From contig NZ_OZ034750.1 in NCBI RefSeq assembly GCF_964028195.1, positions 1,302,001-1,366,000 on the forward strand: 64,000 nt of DNA. The letters run 5' to 3'. Positions 9,167 to 17,131 of this stretch are shown here, piece by piece. Below the pieces are notes generated by a model. The model did not search any database. It saw only the letters and a list, made by a program, of their open reading frames with translations, and had not been told where the DNA came from. Position numbers and translations under genes: made by a program. Positions within the stretch are counted from its first letter, which is position 1; each line of letters starts with the position of its first letter. Origin of the DNA: Wolbachia endosymbiont (group A) of Pogonocherus hispidulus (GTDB lineage: Bacteria; Pseudomonadota; Alphaproteobacteria; Rickettsiales; Anaplasmataceae).

Positions 9167-10836
9167 CTTCGTTCTAAACTGATAACATTACCAAGCTGAG
9201 TGCTTTTAACGTTGCTAAGTGCTGTGTTTGCTTTGTATGAACAGTAGCATCCAATTGTAAAAAAGGCAAATGCAGTTACAGCAAGTGGAATACATATTTC
9301 CAAATTAGGTATTGTTAAACATGCACCAACAGCAAACGCTCCAGAGAACACAAAAGAAGCAGAAGCGTAGTTGCTTTGTTTTCTACCAGGAGAAATTGCT
9401 TGCAAGGGTTTTTCGTTTTTATTACTCAGACTTTTAGTACGGAGCAGTCTATTTTCTGATGAAAGCCTATCTCTTTCTTCCCTTACTTGTTTCAAATCTC
9501 TTTCTAATTGTGAAATTTTGCTAGTTTTATTCGCTAGCTCTTGCTTTGTTTCTGTAAGTTGAGTTTTTGTTCTTCCAAGTTCATCTCTAAAGTTTTCGAG
9601 TTGCTGCAACTCTTTAGCAATGAATTCGTCGTTTATTACTGGTTGAACATTATGTGTACTTGCTACAGGTTGCTCTGCACTTGTAGGGAATTTTTCACTT
9701 AGATAATTTTTAACGGACTCAGTTGGCTCACTAGCATCTCTCAATGCAGCAGTAACAATTGCACGATTTATGAAACAATTATCCTCTACCAATTCTTTTA
9801 CATCATCTAAATCTTTTCTATTAATAGTATCGGTTAATCGCTCTGTAATAGCTTGTTCAATTATTTGCTTTAATTGTATGTTCTTCTCTATTGCAGGTAT
9901 TGATCTTATTTGACTAAAATCTAGGTCTTTATGTTTTAAAAGTTTAGTCAATACTTCTTCGTTATCATCTTGTGTTATTCCTTGTAAACATGATTTGAGA
10001 ATTAAGCTAAGTGGTGTTTCTATTTCTCCATTTTGGTTTCTTTTCCAGCAATTAGGGTTAAGCTCTTGATTTAATAGTCTTTTTGCTTGGTAAATGTCTC
10101 CGCTAGAAAGAGCATCTAACAACTCGTTTGCTTTTTGTGCTTTTTTAAATTCTAATTTTATTACGCCCTCAAATCCTCTTGCAATACAATCTTTAGGGCT
10201 TTCATATTTATAATTTATAATATCAGTTTTCACATCTGGGTGCGTGAGCAATATTTTTACTATATCTTTAGCTCCAACTTGGCAAGCAATATGTAAGGCT
10301 GTATCTTTCTTCATCTTAGAAGTTTTAACGCACTCCATCACACCACCGTAGATTTCACTCAAGCGTATACTATTCTCACCATCTACATGTTGACCATCAT
10401 CAAGATATACATGATAACCTGATTGCGTTTGTACTACTTCTCGACCGCAAGATAAATATACTAGACGCCCATGTCGATCTCTCTTTTGCCTTTCCTTATA
10501 AACATATTCCCTACTTTGAGCGTTAATATCGATACTGCTATTTTGTATAAGCAATTTAGCCATTTTTTCTAACATGGGTTGTCTACCATAAGTGACATCA
10601 CAGGCTCTAGCAATAGACATCAAAGGTGTCATGCCTTCTTCATCAAACGCATTAACATCCGCACCTTCTTTTAGAGCTTGCTTAAAACCTTCTAGATATC
10701 CATTATCAATAGTATTAAATAAGTATTTTGTTGATTCACTTAGCTGTCTTGAAGTTGTCGGATTTCGAGCTTGCGGTGCCGTGTTATCACCACCTCCATA
10801 AGCTCCATAATATGTTACACCGTTTCTATAAGGCAT
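9163..10836 (-). CDS. Ankyrin-repeat protein with coiled coil and C-terminal membrane hairpin
   Basis: 557 residues. Ankyrin-like repeats can be read at about residues 45-75 (GADVNAFDEEGMTPLM), 175-210 (KDTALHIACQVGAKDIVKIL) and more weakly to 290. Residues 405-470 form a heptad-rich coiled coil (LQQLENFRDELGRTKTQL). Two hydrophobic segments lie at about residues 497-515 and 518-538. Ankyrin proteins of Wolbachia are often considered host-interaction candidates; that role is inference here. The start has the ribosome site AAAGAGGG upstream. Its stop overlaps the convergent xerC stop by 4 bases. Confidence 0.8.
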   Translation of the reverse strand: MPYRNGVTYYGAYGGGDNTAPQARNPTTSRQLSESTKYLFNTIDNGYLEGFKQALKEGADVNAFDEEGMTPLMSIARACDVTYGRQPMLEKMAKLLIQNSSIDINAQSREYVYKERQKRDRHGRLVYLSCGREVVQTQSGYHVYLDDGQHVDGENSIRLSEIYGGVMECVKTSKMKKDTALHIACQVGAKDIVKILLTHPDVKTDIINYKYESPKDCIARGFEGVIKLEFKKAQKANELLDALSSGDIYQAKRLLNQELNPNCWKRNQNGEIETPLSLILKSCLQGITQDDNEEVLTKLLKHKDLDFSQIRSIPAIEKNIQLKQIIEQAITERLTDTINRKDLDDVKELVEDNCFINRAIVTAALRDASEPTESVKNYLSEKFPTSAEQPVASTHNVQPVINDEFIAKELQQLENFRDELGRTKTQLTETKQELANKTSKISQLERDLKQVREERDRLSSENRLLRTKSLSNKNEKPLQAISPGRKQSNYASASFVFSGAFAVGACLTIPNLEICIPLAVTAFAFFTIGCYCSYKANTALSNVKSTQLGNVISLERS

Positions 10837-10903
10837 ACTAAACCCTCTTTATTAATGATTTACTAATATAATTATGTAAAAAAAAAGGAAAATTGCAAGC
10901 AAT

Positions 10904-11857
10904 TTATTTAAAAACCTCAGACAACTCTAAAAACTTCTCTGCATCAAGTGCAGCCATGCACCCTGTTCCTGCTGCAACTACTGCCTGACGATATACCTTA
11001 TCTTGAACATCACCTGCAGCAAACACCCCTGCCCTACTAGTTAAAGTTGTTCCAGGTTTTGTAATTATGTAACCCTGTTCATCCATTTCAACAAAGCCTT
11101 TAAAAATACCTGTATTTGGTGCATGCCCAATTGCAATGAACACTCCATCCACTTCTAACTCTTGAGCTTCCGTTGATTTAACTATAATACCAGTAACTTT
11201 TTTTGGATTTTCTTCTCCAAGAATTTGCTCTACGGTATGGTTCCACATTATTTTTATCTTATCATTTTTAAAGAGCCTGTCTTGCATTACTTTTTCCGCT
11301 CTCAATTTATCACGCCTGTGTATTAATATCACTTCTTTGGCAAATCGAGTTAAAAATATTGCTTCTTCAACAGCGGTATTTCCACCACCAATCACGACTA
11401 CAACTTTATTCCTAAAAAACGCACCATCACAAGTTGCACAAGCTGAAACTCCGTAGCCTTGAAATTCCTTTTCACTCTCCAAGCCAAGCCATTTTGCTTG
11501 CGCACCAGATGCAATTATAATTGCATCTGAATAGTAATCATTAGTATTACCAGAAGATCTAAACCTATACTCATTAGAATCCTCAAGTTGTTCAACGCTT
11601 TTTATCTCATCATCTATTATTTTTGCTCCAACCTTTTCTGCATGCAACCTCATCTGCTCCATTAGTTCTGGACCCTGTATTGAAACAAAACCAGGATAGT
11701 TTTCAACATCTGTAGTAATTGTAAGCTGACCACCAGGCTGCATTCCCGTTACTACAATTGGCTCTAAGTTTGCACGTGCTGCATATATAGCGGCAGCATA
11801 ACCCGCTGCCCCAGATCCAATAATAAGAACTTTTGTACTAAATTTATAATTCTTCAC
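10904..11857 (-). CDS. trxB: Thioredoxin reductase
   Basis: NADPH-dependent flavoenzyme that reduces thioredoxin. The FAD fold GSGAAGYAAAIYAAR is at the N-terminus, the redox pair is CATC (Cys139 and Cys142), the NADPH fold is GGGNTAVEEA, and the second FAD motif is GVFAAGDV near the end. The 317-residue length is standard. The start overlaps the end of the peroxiredoxin gene by 14 bases. The pair therefore forms an operon that would supply reducing power for peroxide removal. Confidence 0.96.
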   Translation of the reverse strand: MKNYKFSTKVLIIGSGAAGYAAAIYAARANLEPIVVTGMQPGGQLTITTDVENYPGFVSIQGPELMEQMRLHAEKVGAKIIDDEIKSVEQLEDSNEYRFRSSGNTNDYYSDAIIIASGAQAKWLGLESEKEFQGYGVSACATCDGAFFRNKVVVVIGGGNTAVEEAIFLTRFAKEVILIHRRDKLRAEKVMQDRLFKNDKIKIMWNHTVEQILGEENPKKVTGIIVKSTEAQELEVDGVFIAIGHAPNTGIFKGFVEMDEQGYIITKPGTTLTSRAGVFAAGDVQDKVYRQAVVAAGTGCMAALDAEKFLELSEVFK

Positions 11858-12443
11858 TGTATGAGTTTAGATAATCAGCTACTCCTTCATCGCTTGCCTG
11901 CATTGCTGGCTTACCTTTCTTCCACCCTGCTGGACACACCTCACCATGCTCCTCATTATGTTTAATTGCATCAACGATTCTAACGAATTCATCGATATTA
12001 CGCCCTAAAGGCAAATCATTTATCGATTGATGACGTACAATAAATTTATCATCAATAACGAAAGTTGCTCTCAGCGCAATTGAGTCATCATATAAGACCC
12101 CATAGTCTTTTGATATAGACTTTTTGATATCAGACACTAAAGTGTAGCTAACCTCTCCAATACCACCATCATTAACTGGAGTGTTTCGCCATTTATAATG
12201 TGAAAATTTTGAATCTACACTTATTCCTATCACTTCAATACCATGCTTTGCAAACTCATTTATTCTATTATTGAGCGATATCAATTCAGTTGGGCAAACA
12301 AAAGTAAAATTAAGTGGATAGAAAAAAAGGACAGCATACTTATTTTTTATGTGCTCACTCAGACAGAAATCATCAACAATTTCTCCGTCAGAGAGAACAG
12401 CTGAAGCAGTAAAATCGATAGCAGATTTTGTTACAAGATTCAT
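11844..12443 (-). CDS. 2-Cys peroxiredoxin
   Basis: Thiol peroxidase of the AhpC/Prx1 group. The peroxidatic Cys50 lies in FYPLNFTFVCPTE and the resolving Cys170 in GEVCPAGW, which marks a typical 2-Cys enzyme. The 199-residue length is normal. It is the first gene of an operon with trxB, so thioredoxin is the probable reductant. The upstream region contains no obvious OxyR-like site that I can support. Confidence 0.93.
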   Translation of the reverse strand: MNLVTKSAIDFTASAVLSDGEIVDDFCLSEHIKNKYAVLFFYPLNFTFVCPTELISLNNRINEFAKHGIEVIGISVDSKFSHYKWRNTPVNDGGIGEVSYTLVSDIKKSISKDYGVLYDDSIALRATFVIDDKFIVRHQSINDLPLGRNIDEFVRIVDAIKHNEEHGEVCPAGWKKGKPAMQASDEGVADYLNSYSEEL

Positions 12444-12592
12444 AATTGACCTATTCTTTTAAAACAACTCTAATTTTACACTTGATGAACTTATATGCAA
12501 GTTTTCTTTAGTTTTAGCCCTATAAAAACTTCCTAAAATAGCTCTTCTTTTTTACCGATAAGATACAATCCAGGAATTTTATTAAGTTGGTA

Positions 12593-12710
12593 ATACCAAT
12601 TCCCATTACACAGGACAATAACGAAGAAAAAGCCCATACTGAAGCAAATAGAATAGCGGGGTAAAGTGGTATTATCATCTATCTGCTCCCCGTATAATGG
12701 GAATTGGTAT
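12593..12710. mobile_element. 118-bp element with 19-bp terminal inverted repeats
   Basis: The left end ataccaattcccattacac (12593-12611) and right end gtataatgggaattggtat (12692-12710) are inverted repeats with one mismatch. The element interrupts a dispersed sequence (aagttggtaagcataaaagt and onward) that is continuous near 40607 and 43050, so it was inserted there. No coding capacity. A transposase supplied by a full-length element elsewhere is presumed. Confidence 0.7.
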
Positions 12711-12744
12711 AAGTATAACAGTATAGCTAACGCGAGCTCTACGT

Positions 12745-13735
12745 CATATCAACTATGTTTTTTTTAAATTTTTTGAATTTAGTTTTATTACAACTCTTGT
12801 TTATAATTTTGTATTTTTATTCAATTAGAAAATGCATTTTTGACAATAAACACCCTAATTTATCATAGAAAAATTTTATATCAAACAACAGATTTGGACT
12901 TTGCAGCAGCCATTGCAGCCGTTAGTACGAACATTGCTTCTACCGCCTGTTATTCTTCGATAACCAATAGCTTTTCCACTTTCTTTTGGATGCGCCAGCA
13001 AGACTTGCTACTTCTTTTCTGTTTAAGTAGCCAAGCTCTGGCATCAGACACACAAAATCTTGAGATAACTTTGCCTAGCACTGTTCTCAGAATTTTTTGG
13101 CGCTTCTGTAACTCTAGATTTTTATCAATGATTTTTTGTATAGTATTATTGAGTTCATCTATTTGACTATTAAAGAATTCTATAGTTTTTTGACAACTTT
13201 TCCTTACATGGTCATTTTCCGGTGCTTCCAGTCTACATTTTTCTTGAGCCCTCATTTGTGTAACGACGTTGACAAACAAAGTTGATTGTTCTTTAGAGGT
13301 AGGTACAAATAGAGAAAGAGTTCTATGACGCATACTGAGCAAGAGCCATTGCATCTAGACTTTGCTAAAGTTCCGTGAGACAAGATAAAGCTTTTGGGTA
13401 TTAGCTCAGCGATATTCTTGTCAATAAGAAAATGCGATAAACCAATTCCCTGTATTTTCTAAAGTTACTAAAGAATTAGGTAAGATATCTGAAAACTTTT
13501 TAAACAATTGTTGCCAACCAGAAGCATTATTATCAAATTCGACAACACTCTTCTGTGTGTGAACCGCAACAACATTTTTAAATTTTCCGATGTCAATAAA
13601 GTTTTGATAAGATGTAACCATATTAATAACCTCGATAGTTTATTGATTTAAGATTGTAAACGGGTGCATACATATGTCCCATGCAACTATTCAAACGTAT
13701 CGAGGGGCTAGTGTACCTTGATATAAACGGTTGCC
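12745..13735 (-). mobile_element. IS110-family remnant, copy 1
   Basis: The segment holds a decayed IS110-type transposase on the minus strand plus about 110 bp of non-coding sequence upstream of its start. Nearly the same DNA recurs at 40730-41425, where about 300 bp of the middle is missing. The left junction falls directly after 'gtcata' of a palindromic repeat in both copies, which suggests that the palindrome served as target. IS110 elements lack terminal inverted repeats, so the exact ends are inferred from the comparison. Confidence 0.75.
12800..13621 (-). pseudogene. IS110 transposase, broken
   Basis: The N-terminal piece (13621 to 13421) begins MVTSYQNFIDIGKFKNVVAV and carries the RuvC-like DIGK start of DEDD transposases. 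It ends in a stop after about 66 residues. A second piece (13354 to 12950) shows the IS110 middle region with coiled segments and KRQKILRTV, then loses frame before the serine-containing C-terminal domain. At least two frameshifts and internal loss make it inactive. Opposite-strand frames here are shadows. Confidence 0.8.
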
Positions 13736-13920
13736 AACGCCGCGTCGGTCGCACACGCCCGCTATTCCTATAGTGAGTAGAGTTATCTTCCCTCTTGTTT
13801 CTTTTATAACATATTTTTAACTTACAACTGCCGCGGTATCTCTAGATCCCGCTAACAAGTAGCGGGATGACGAATTTGTTGTTTTTCAAATTGTAGGTAA
13901 ACCTGAGCCACTTTAGCTAT
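13736..13920. repeat. About 105-bp dispersed repeat followed by palindromes
   Basis: The sequence from 'aacgccgcgtcggtcgcaca' through 'ttaacttacaac' also occurs at 41425-41520, at 18605-18700, and inverted at 17045-17122. A tagatcccgctaacaag..agcggg palindrome follows. No gene is visible. Confidence 0.75.
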
Positions 13921-13922
13921 AG

Positions 13923-13951
13923 TTTACTTACTCCATTATTTTCTTTATTAT
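13923..13951 (+). promoter_or_regulatory. guaA-type promoter, copy 1
   Basis: TTTACT, 17 bases, TATTAT. The same box pair occurs at 14651-14679 and 15384-15412. The copies are about 728 and 733 bp apart and mark a tandem duplication of the guaA leader. Confidence 0.5.
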
Positions 13952-13984
13952 CAGATATTGCTTTAAACAATATGGAGGAGCAAA

Positions 13985-14146
13985 TTGTCAGCAATTGCCA
14001 TTATTGATTTTGGTTCACGTACGATATCGGTAGCTAACATTAGCTACCTGAGGGTCAGAGTCGCCTTTCTTAAAGATATTTTAAGTATACTAGATATATT
14101 ATTGATACGTGATAATAAAACTGGGGGGTTTTATGGAAACATCTGA
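13985..14146 (+). CDS. 53-aa leader ORF, truncated GuaA N-terminus, copy 1
   Basis: A TTG start with ribosome site TATGGAGGAG, identical to that of guaA, opens a 53-codon frame. The first ten residues or so ([11 protein letters not shown]) match GuaA before the sequence diverges at 'ggttcac'. The frame ends at TGA 14144-14146, just past the ATG of the next gene (14133), which lies in another frame. Translation may open or shield that start. Whether a stable peptide is made is unknown. Confidence 0.45.
   Translation: MSAIAIIDFGSRTISVANISYLRVRVAFLKDILSILDILLIRDNKTGGFYGNI
14029..14048. other. Perfect hairpin in the leader, copy 1
   Basis: GGTAGCTAA-CA-TTAGCTACC is a 9-bp perfect stem. The same hairpin is kept at 14757-14776 in copy 2. 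No T-run follows, so it is not a simple terminator; a role in leader RNA folding is possible. Confidence 0.6.
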
Positions 14147-14600
14147 ATTAACTTTACTCGACTTGCAGGACTTTTTTGAAAAATTAAAAGGGCATGTACG
14201 TAGTGAAGTAGAAAAATATGTAGATGAAAAGGCAAAAGAAATTAAGGACAAGGACAAAGCAGCAACTTATATAACAAACAAAGTGTTAAATAATATGGTG
14301 GGTAATAAACCAAATAGATGTAGTAGGACGCAAAATGAAGAGGTTATCAAAGCTCTATTTATAGGTAAAACGCTTATTGGGGAACGTAAAAGAAGAGGGG
14401 AAAGGTATGAAGTTGTAGTTAGCAACGAAGGTAAGTTTATCTATAATGGGAAAAAGTATAATGCCCCTTCCACGGTTAGTGAAGAAATTACTGGTAAAAG
14501 CTCCGATGGTTGGGAATTTTTCAAGGTATGTCTTGACTCTGAAGAAGGGCTGAGAAAGTTGAGCTACCACCGTGCAAAGTTTCTGTCAGCTAAAAAGTAG
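14133..14600 (+). CDS. Small protein with helical N-terminus and RAMA-like C-terminus, paralog 1
   Basis: 155 residues, function unknown. I choose the ATG at 14133 because it follows a strong ribosome site (ctggggggtttt) and matches paralog 2; an upstream in-frame ATG at 14109 is less likely. Residues 1-50 are charged and helical (RSEVEKYVDEKAKEIKDKDK). The C-terminal part (YEVVVSNEGKFIYNGKKYN, then a Thr/Ser segment and DGWEFFKV) resembles the small beta-rich RAMA/DUF2924 type fold linked to modified-DNA recognition. That is an inference from pattern. A near-identical N-terminus and leader recur in the next gene. Confidence 0.65.
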   Translation: METSELTLLDLQDFFEKLKGHVRSEVEKYVDEKAKEIKDKDKAATYITNKVLNNMVGNKPNRCSRTQNEEVIKALFIGKTLIGERKRRGERYEVVVSNEGKFIYNGKKYNAPSTVSEEITGKSSDGWEFFKVCLDSEEGLRKLSYHRAKFLSAKK

Positions 14601-14650
14601 ATCATAGCTAACGTTTAAGCCATACGTTAAAGCTTTTAAAGAGATCTTAG

Positions 14651-14679
14651 TTTACTTACTTCATTATTTTCTTTATTAT
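14651..14679 (+). promoter_or_regulatory. guaA-type promoter, copy 2
   Basis: TTTACT-N17-TATTAT in the second repeat unit, at the same position relative to the leader as in copies 1 and 3. Confidence 0.5.
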
Positions 14680-14712
14680 TAGATATTGCTTAAAATAATA
14701 TGGAGGGGTAAG

Positions 14713-14874
14713 TTGTCAGCAATTGCCATTATTGATTTTGGTTCACGTACGATATCGGTAGCTAACATTAGCTACCTGAGGGTCAGAGTCGCCTTTCTTA
14801 AAGATATTTTAAGTATACTAGATATATTATTGATACGTGATAATAAAACTGGAGGGTTTTATGGAAACATCTGA
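14713..14874 (+). CDS. 53-aa leader ORF, truncated GuaA N-terminus, copy 2
   Basis: Same length and start as copy 1, with the TTG at 14713 after TATGGAGGGGTAAG. The GuaA-like start is followed by the divergent tail ending FYGNI. It overlaps the ATG (14861) of paralog 2 in another frame. Preservation of the frame in both units argues against pure decay, although the duplication may simply be recent. Confidence 0.45.
   Translation: MSAIAIIDFGSRTISVANISYLRVRVAFLKDILSILDILLIRDNKTGGFYGNI
14757..14776. other. Perfect hairpin in the leader, copy 2
   Basis: Same 9-bp stem and 2-base loop as at 14029-14048. Confidence 0.6.
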
Positions 14875-15343
14875 ATTAACTTTACTCGACTTGCAGAACT
14901 TTCTTGACAATTTAAAAGGATATGTACGTAGTGAAGTAGAAAAATATGTAGATGAAAAGGCAAAAGAAATTAAGGACAAGGACAAAGCAGCAACATATAT
15001 AACAAATAAGCCTAAAAAAGTTAGGGTAGCTGGGAATCAATATGGTGGAGCGCAAAATAAAGAGGTCATCAAAGCTCTATTTATAGGGGAAATACTTGTA
15101 TGGAATCGCCCAGAGAGTGGCCAGAAATACGAAATTAAAGTTAAGGGAGTGGAAGAGTTTGTAGATAACAAAACTGGAAAAGTGATTGAGGCTAAGTCTC
15201 TATCCGGAGTGTGTAAAGCATTGGTTGGTGGTGGAAGTTATAGTGGTTGGGAAGAATTGGAAGTATGTCTTAACCCTAAAGAGGGGCTGCAACTTCTGAA
15301 GTGCCACCGTAAAAAGTTCTTCTTAGATAAAAATAAATCATAG
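14861..15343 (+). CDS. Small protein with helical N-terminus and RAMA-like C-terminus, paralog 2
   Basis: 160 residues. The ATG at 14861 follows the ribosome site GGAGGG. Residues 1-50 differ from paralog 1 at only about five positions, whereas the rest is clearly diverged: similarity is limited to EVIKALFIG, YE(V/I), a GW(E) turn and a conserved VCL(N/D)..EGL...HR.KF tail. The second half (KYEIKVKGVEEFVDNKTGK to SGWEELEV) again suggests a small beta domain of the RAMA kind. It lies immediately upstream of the guaA promoter. Confidence 0.65.
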   Translation: METSELTLLDLQNFLDNLKGYVRSEVEKYVDEKAKEIKDKDKAATYITNKPKKVRVAGNQYGGAQNKEVIKALFIGEILVWNRPESGQKYEIKVKGVEEFVDNKTGKVIEAKSLSGVCKALVGGGSYSGWEELEVCLNPKEGLQLLKCHRKKFFLDKNKS

Positions 15344-15383
15344 CAAACGCACGCCATACATTAAAGCTTTTAAGAGGTCTTAG

Positions 15384-15412
15384 TTTACTTACTCCATTAT
15401 TTCCTTTATTAT
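15384..15412 (+). promoter_or_regulatory. guaA promoter
   Basis: TTTACT-N17-TATTAT about 35 bases upstream of the guaA TTG start. It is the third copy of this promoter region. Confidence 0.5.
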
Positions 15413-15446
15413 CAGATATCACTTTTAAATAATATGGAGGAGCAAA

Positions 15447-17009
15447 TTGTCAGCAATTGCCATTATTGATTTTGGTTCACAGTTTACACAGCTTATCGCA
15501 AGACAAGTCAGGGAAATGGGTGTGTATTGCGAAATATTTCCAAGCAACATCAGTTTTGAAACAATATCAAAATTCAATGGGTTTATTCTCTCTGGAGGAC
15601 CACAATCTGTAAATGATGATTGTTCTGAAACAAGCAGAGTAGTACATGAAATTATAAAACTTAATGAGGCAACAAACGTTCCTATACTTGGAATATGCTA
15701 TGGACAGCAACTTATTTGTCATTATTTTGGAGCAAAAGTAAAAGAGAGTTTCAAACAGGAGTTTGGCAGAACTAAAATCAAGATACTAAAAGAATCCCCC
15801 ATTATAAAGGATACCTGGGATGTTAATTCTGAAGTGGATGTATTAATGAACCATGCGGACAGTGTTGATACTATACCACAGGGGTTTACTGTTATCGCAT
15901 CAGGTGTGATAAATCAAACAATTGCAATAATTGTCAACGAACAGCGGAAGATTTACTGTACTCAATTCCATCCTGAAGTGAGGCCCACAACAAATGGCAG
16001 TAAGTTGCTCTCTAACTTCTTGGATATTGCAAATTGTGAAAGAGACTGGACAATGAAGTCGTTTATTGAGGAGCAGAAGGAAAAAATCAAAAGCGCAGTA
16101 GGAGAGAAAAAAGTAATCGCTGCAGTAAGTGGTGGGGTTGATTCAAGTGTTGCAGCGGCTCTCACACATAAAGCTATAGGAAAACAATTGAACTGTATTT
16201 TTATCGATACTGGGTTGTTACGCAAGAACCAGACCATTGCTATGTTAAAAGAGATTCCGATAAACTACGTTGATAAATCAAATTTATTTTTGAGTAGGTT
16301 GAAGGGGATAACTGATCCAGAAGAAAAGCGAAAAATTATCGGTAACGCTTTCATTGAAGTGTTTGAAGAAGAAGCAAAAAAAATAGGTGATGTGGATTTT
16401 TTAATGCAAGGTACCATCTACTCTGATGTAGTTGAGTCAGGGCATGCCTCAGACAACACAAGTACAATTAAGTCTCACCATAATGTTGGTGGGTTGCCAG
16501 AAAAGATGAACCTGAAGCTAGTAGAGCCTTTACGCTACCTCTTTAAAGATGAGGTAAGGCTACTTGGAAAAGAAATTGGGCTTTCAGACGAGATAATATT
16601 TCAACATCCATTTCCAGGACCTGGCCTTGCAGTGAGAATTATAAGTGAAGTCGATGAAGAAAAGGTGCGAATATTGCAAGAAGTAGATGAAATATATATT
16701 AATACGATGAAAAATTACGATCTATACGATAAGATATGGCAAGCTTTTGCTGTATTATTACCAATAAAAACTGTAGGCGTCATGGGAGATGGTCGTACGT
16801 ACGGATATGTTTGTGCTTTGAGGGCTGTAACATCGTCCGATGGTATGACAGCTGATGCATTTCCATTTGAGGATAAGGATCAGCATTCGCTAGTGTTTTG
16901 GGACTTTTTACAGAATGTTAGCAGTATAATTGTTAATAACGTTTTCGGGGTAAATAGAGTTGTCTATGACTTAACTTCTAAACCACCAGCAACCATTGAG
17001 TGGGAGTAA
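15447..17009 (+). CDS. guaA: GMP synthase (glutamine-hydrolysing)
   Basis: Converts XMP to GMP with glutamine as amide donor. The N-terminal class I glutamine amidotransferase domain has the nucleophile Cys84 in GICYGQQ and the later FHPEV His-Glu. The ATP-pyrophosphatase P-loop SGGVDSS starts at residue 228, and the C-terminal dimerisation domain ends PPATIEWE as usual. The 520-residue length is normal. The start is a TTG after TATGGAGGAG. The leader, ribosome site and first codons of this gene are duplicated twice upstream. Confidence 0.96.
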   Translation: MSAIAIIDFGSQFTQLIARQVREMGVYCEIFPSNISFETISKFNGFILSGGPQSVNDDCSETSRVVHEIIKLNEATNVPILGICYGQQLICHYFGAKVKESFKQEFGRTKIKILKESPIIKDTWDVNSEVDVLMNHADSVDTIPQGFTVIASGVINQTIAIIVNEQRKIYCTQFHPEVRPTTNGSKLLSNFLDIANCERDWTMKSFIEEQKEKIKSAVGEKKVIAAVSGGVDSSVAAALTHKAIGKQLNCIFIDTGLLRKNQTIAMLKEIPINYVDKSNLFLSRLKGITDPEEKRKIIGNAFIEVFEEEAKKIGDVDFLMQGTIYSDVVESGHASDNTSTIKSHHNVGGLPEKMNLKLVEPLRYLFKDEVRLLGKEIGLSDEIIFQHPFPGPGLAVRIISEVDEEKVRILQEVDEIYINTMKNYDLYDKIWQAFAVLLPIKTVGVMGDGRTYGYVCALRAVTSSDGMTADAFPFEDKDQHSLVFWDFLQNVSSIIVNNVFGVNRVVYDLTSKPPATIEWE

Positions 17010-17131
17010 ATCAAAAAGTCTAGTCATCCCGCTGCTTGTTAGCGTCGCAGCAGTTGTAAGTTAAAAATATGTTATAAAAGAAACAAGAGGGAAGATAACT
17101 CTACTCACTATAGGAATAGAGCTATCACGGG
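17010..17131. repeat. Inverted copy of the 105-bp repeat, left of IS66
   Basis: Between guaA and IS66 there is a truncated TCATCCCGCTGCTTGTTAGCG palindrome and then the reverse complement of the dispersed repeat found at 18605-18700. IS66 is thus bracketed by inverted copies of the same repeat. I see no gene. Confidence 0.7.

Noticed and set aside
12840..13166. Plus-strand frames here and at 40823-41125
   Set aside because: They are antisense shadows of the IS110 transposase remnant.
14133..15343. Toxin-antitoxin pair
   Set aside because: The two proteins are paralogues with the same N-terminus, each under its own promoter; no toxin or antitoxin fold is visible.
17098..17118. The bases actcactatagg, as in a phage T7 promoter
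   Set aside because: Only the 3' half of the T7 consensus is present, it belongs to a dispersed repeat with four copies, and bacteria of this kind have no T7-type RNA polymerase. Coincidence.
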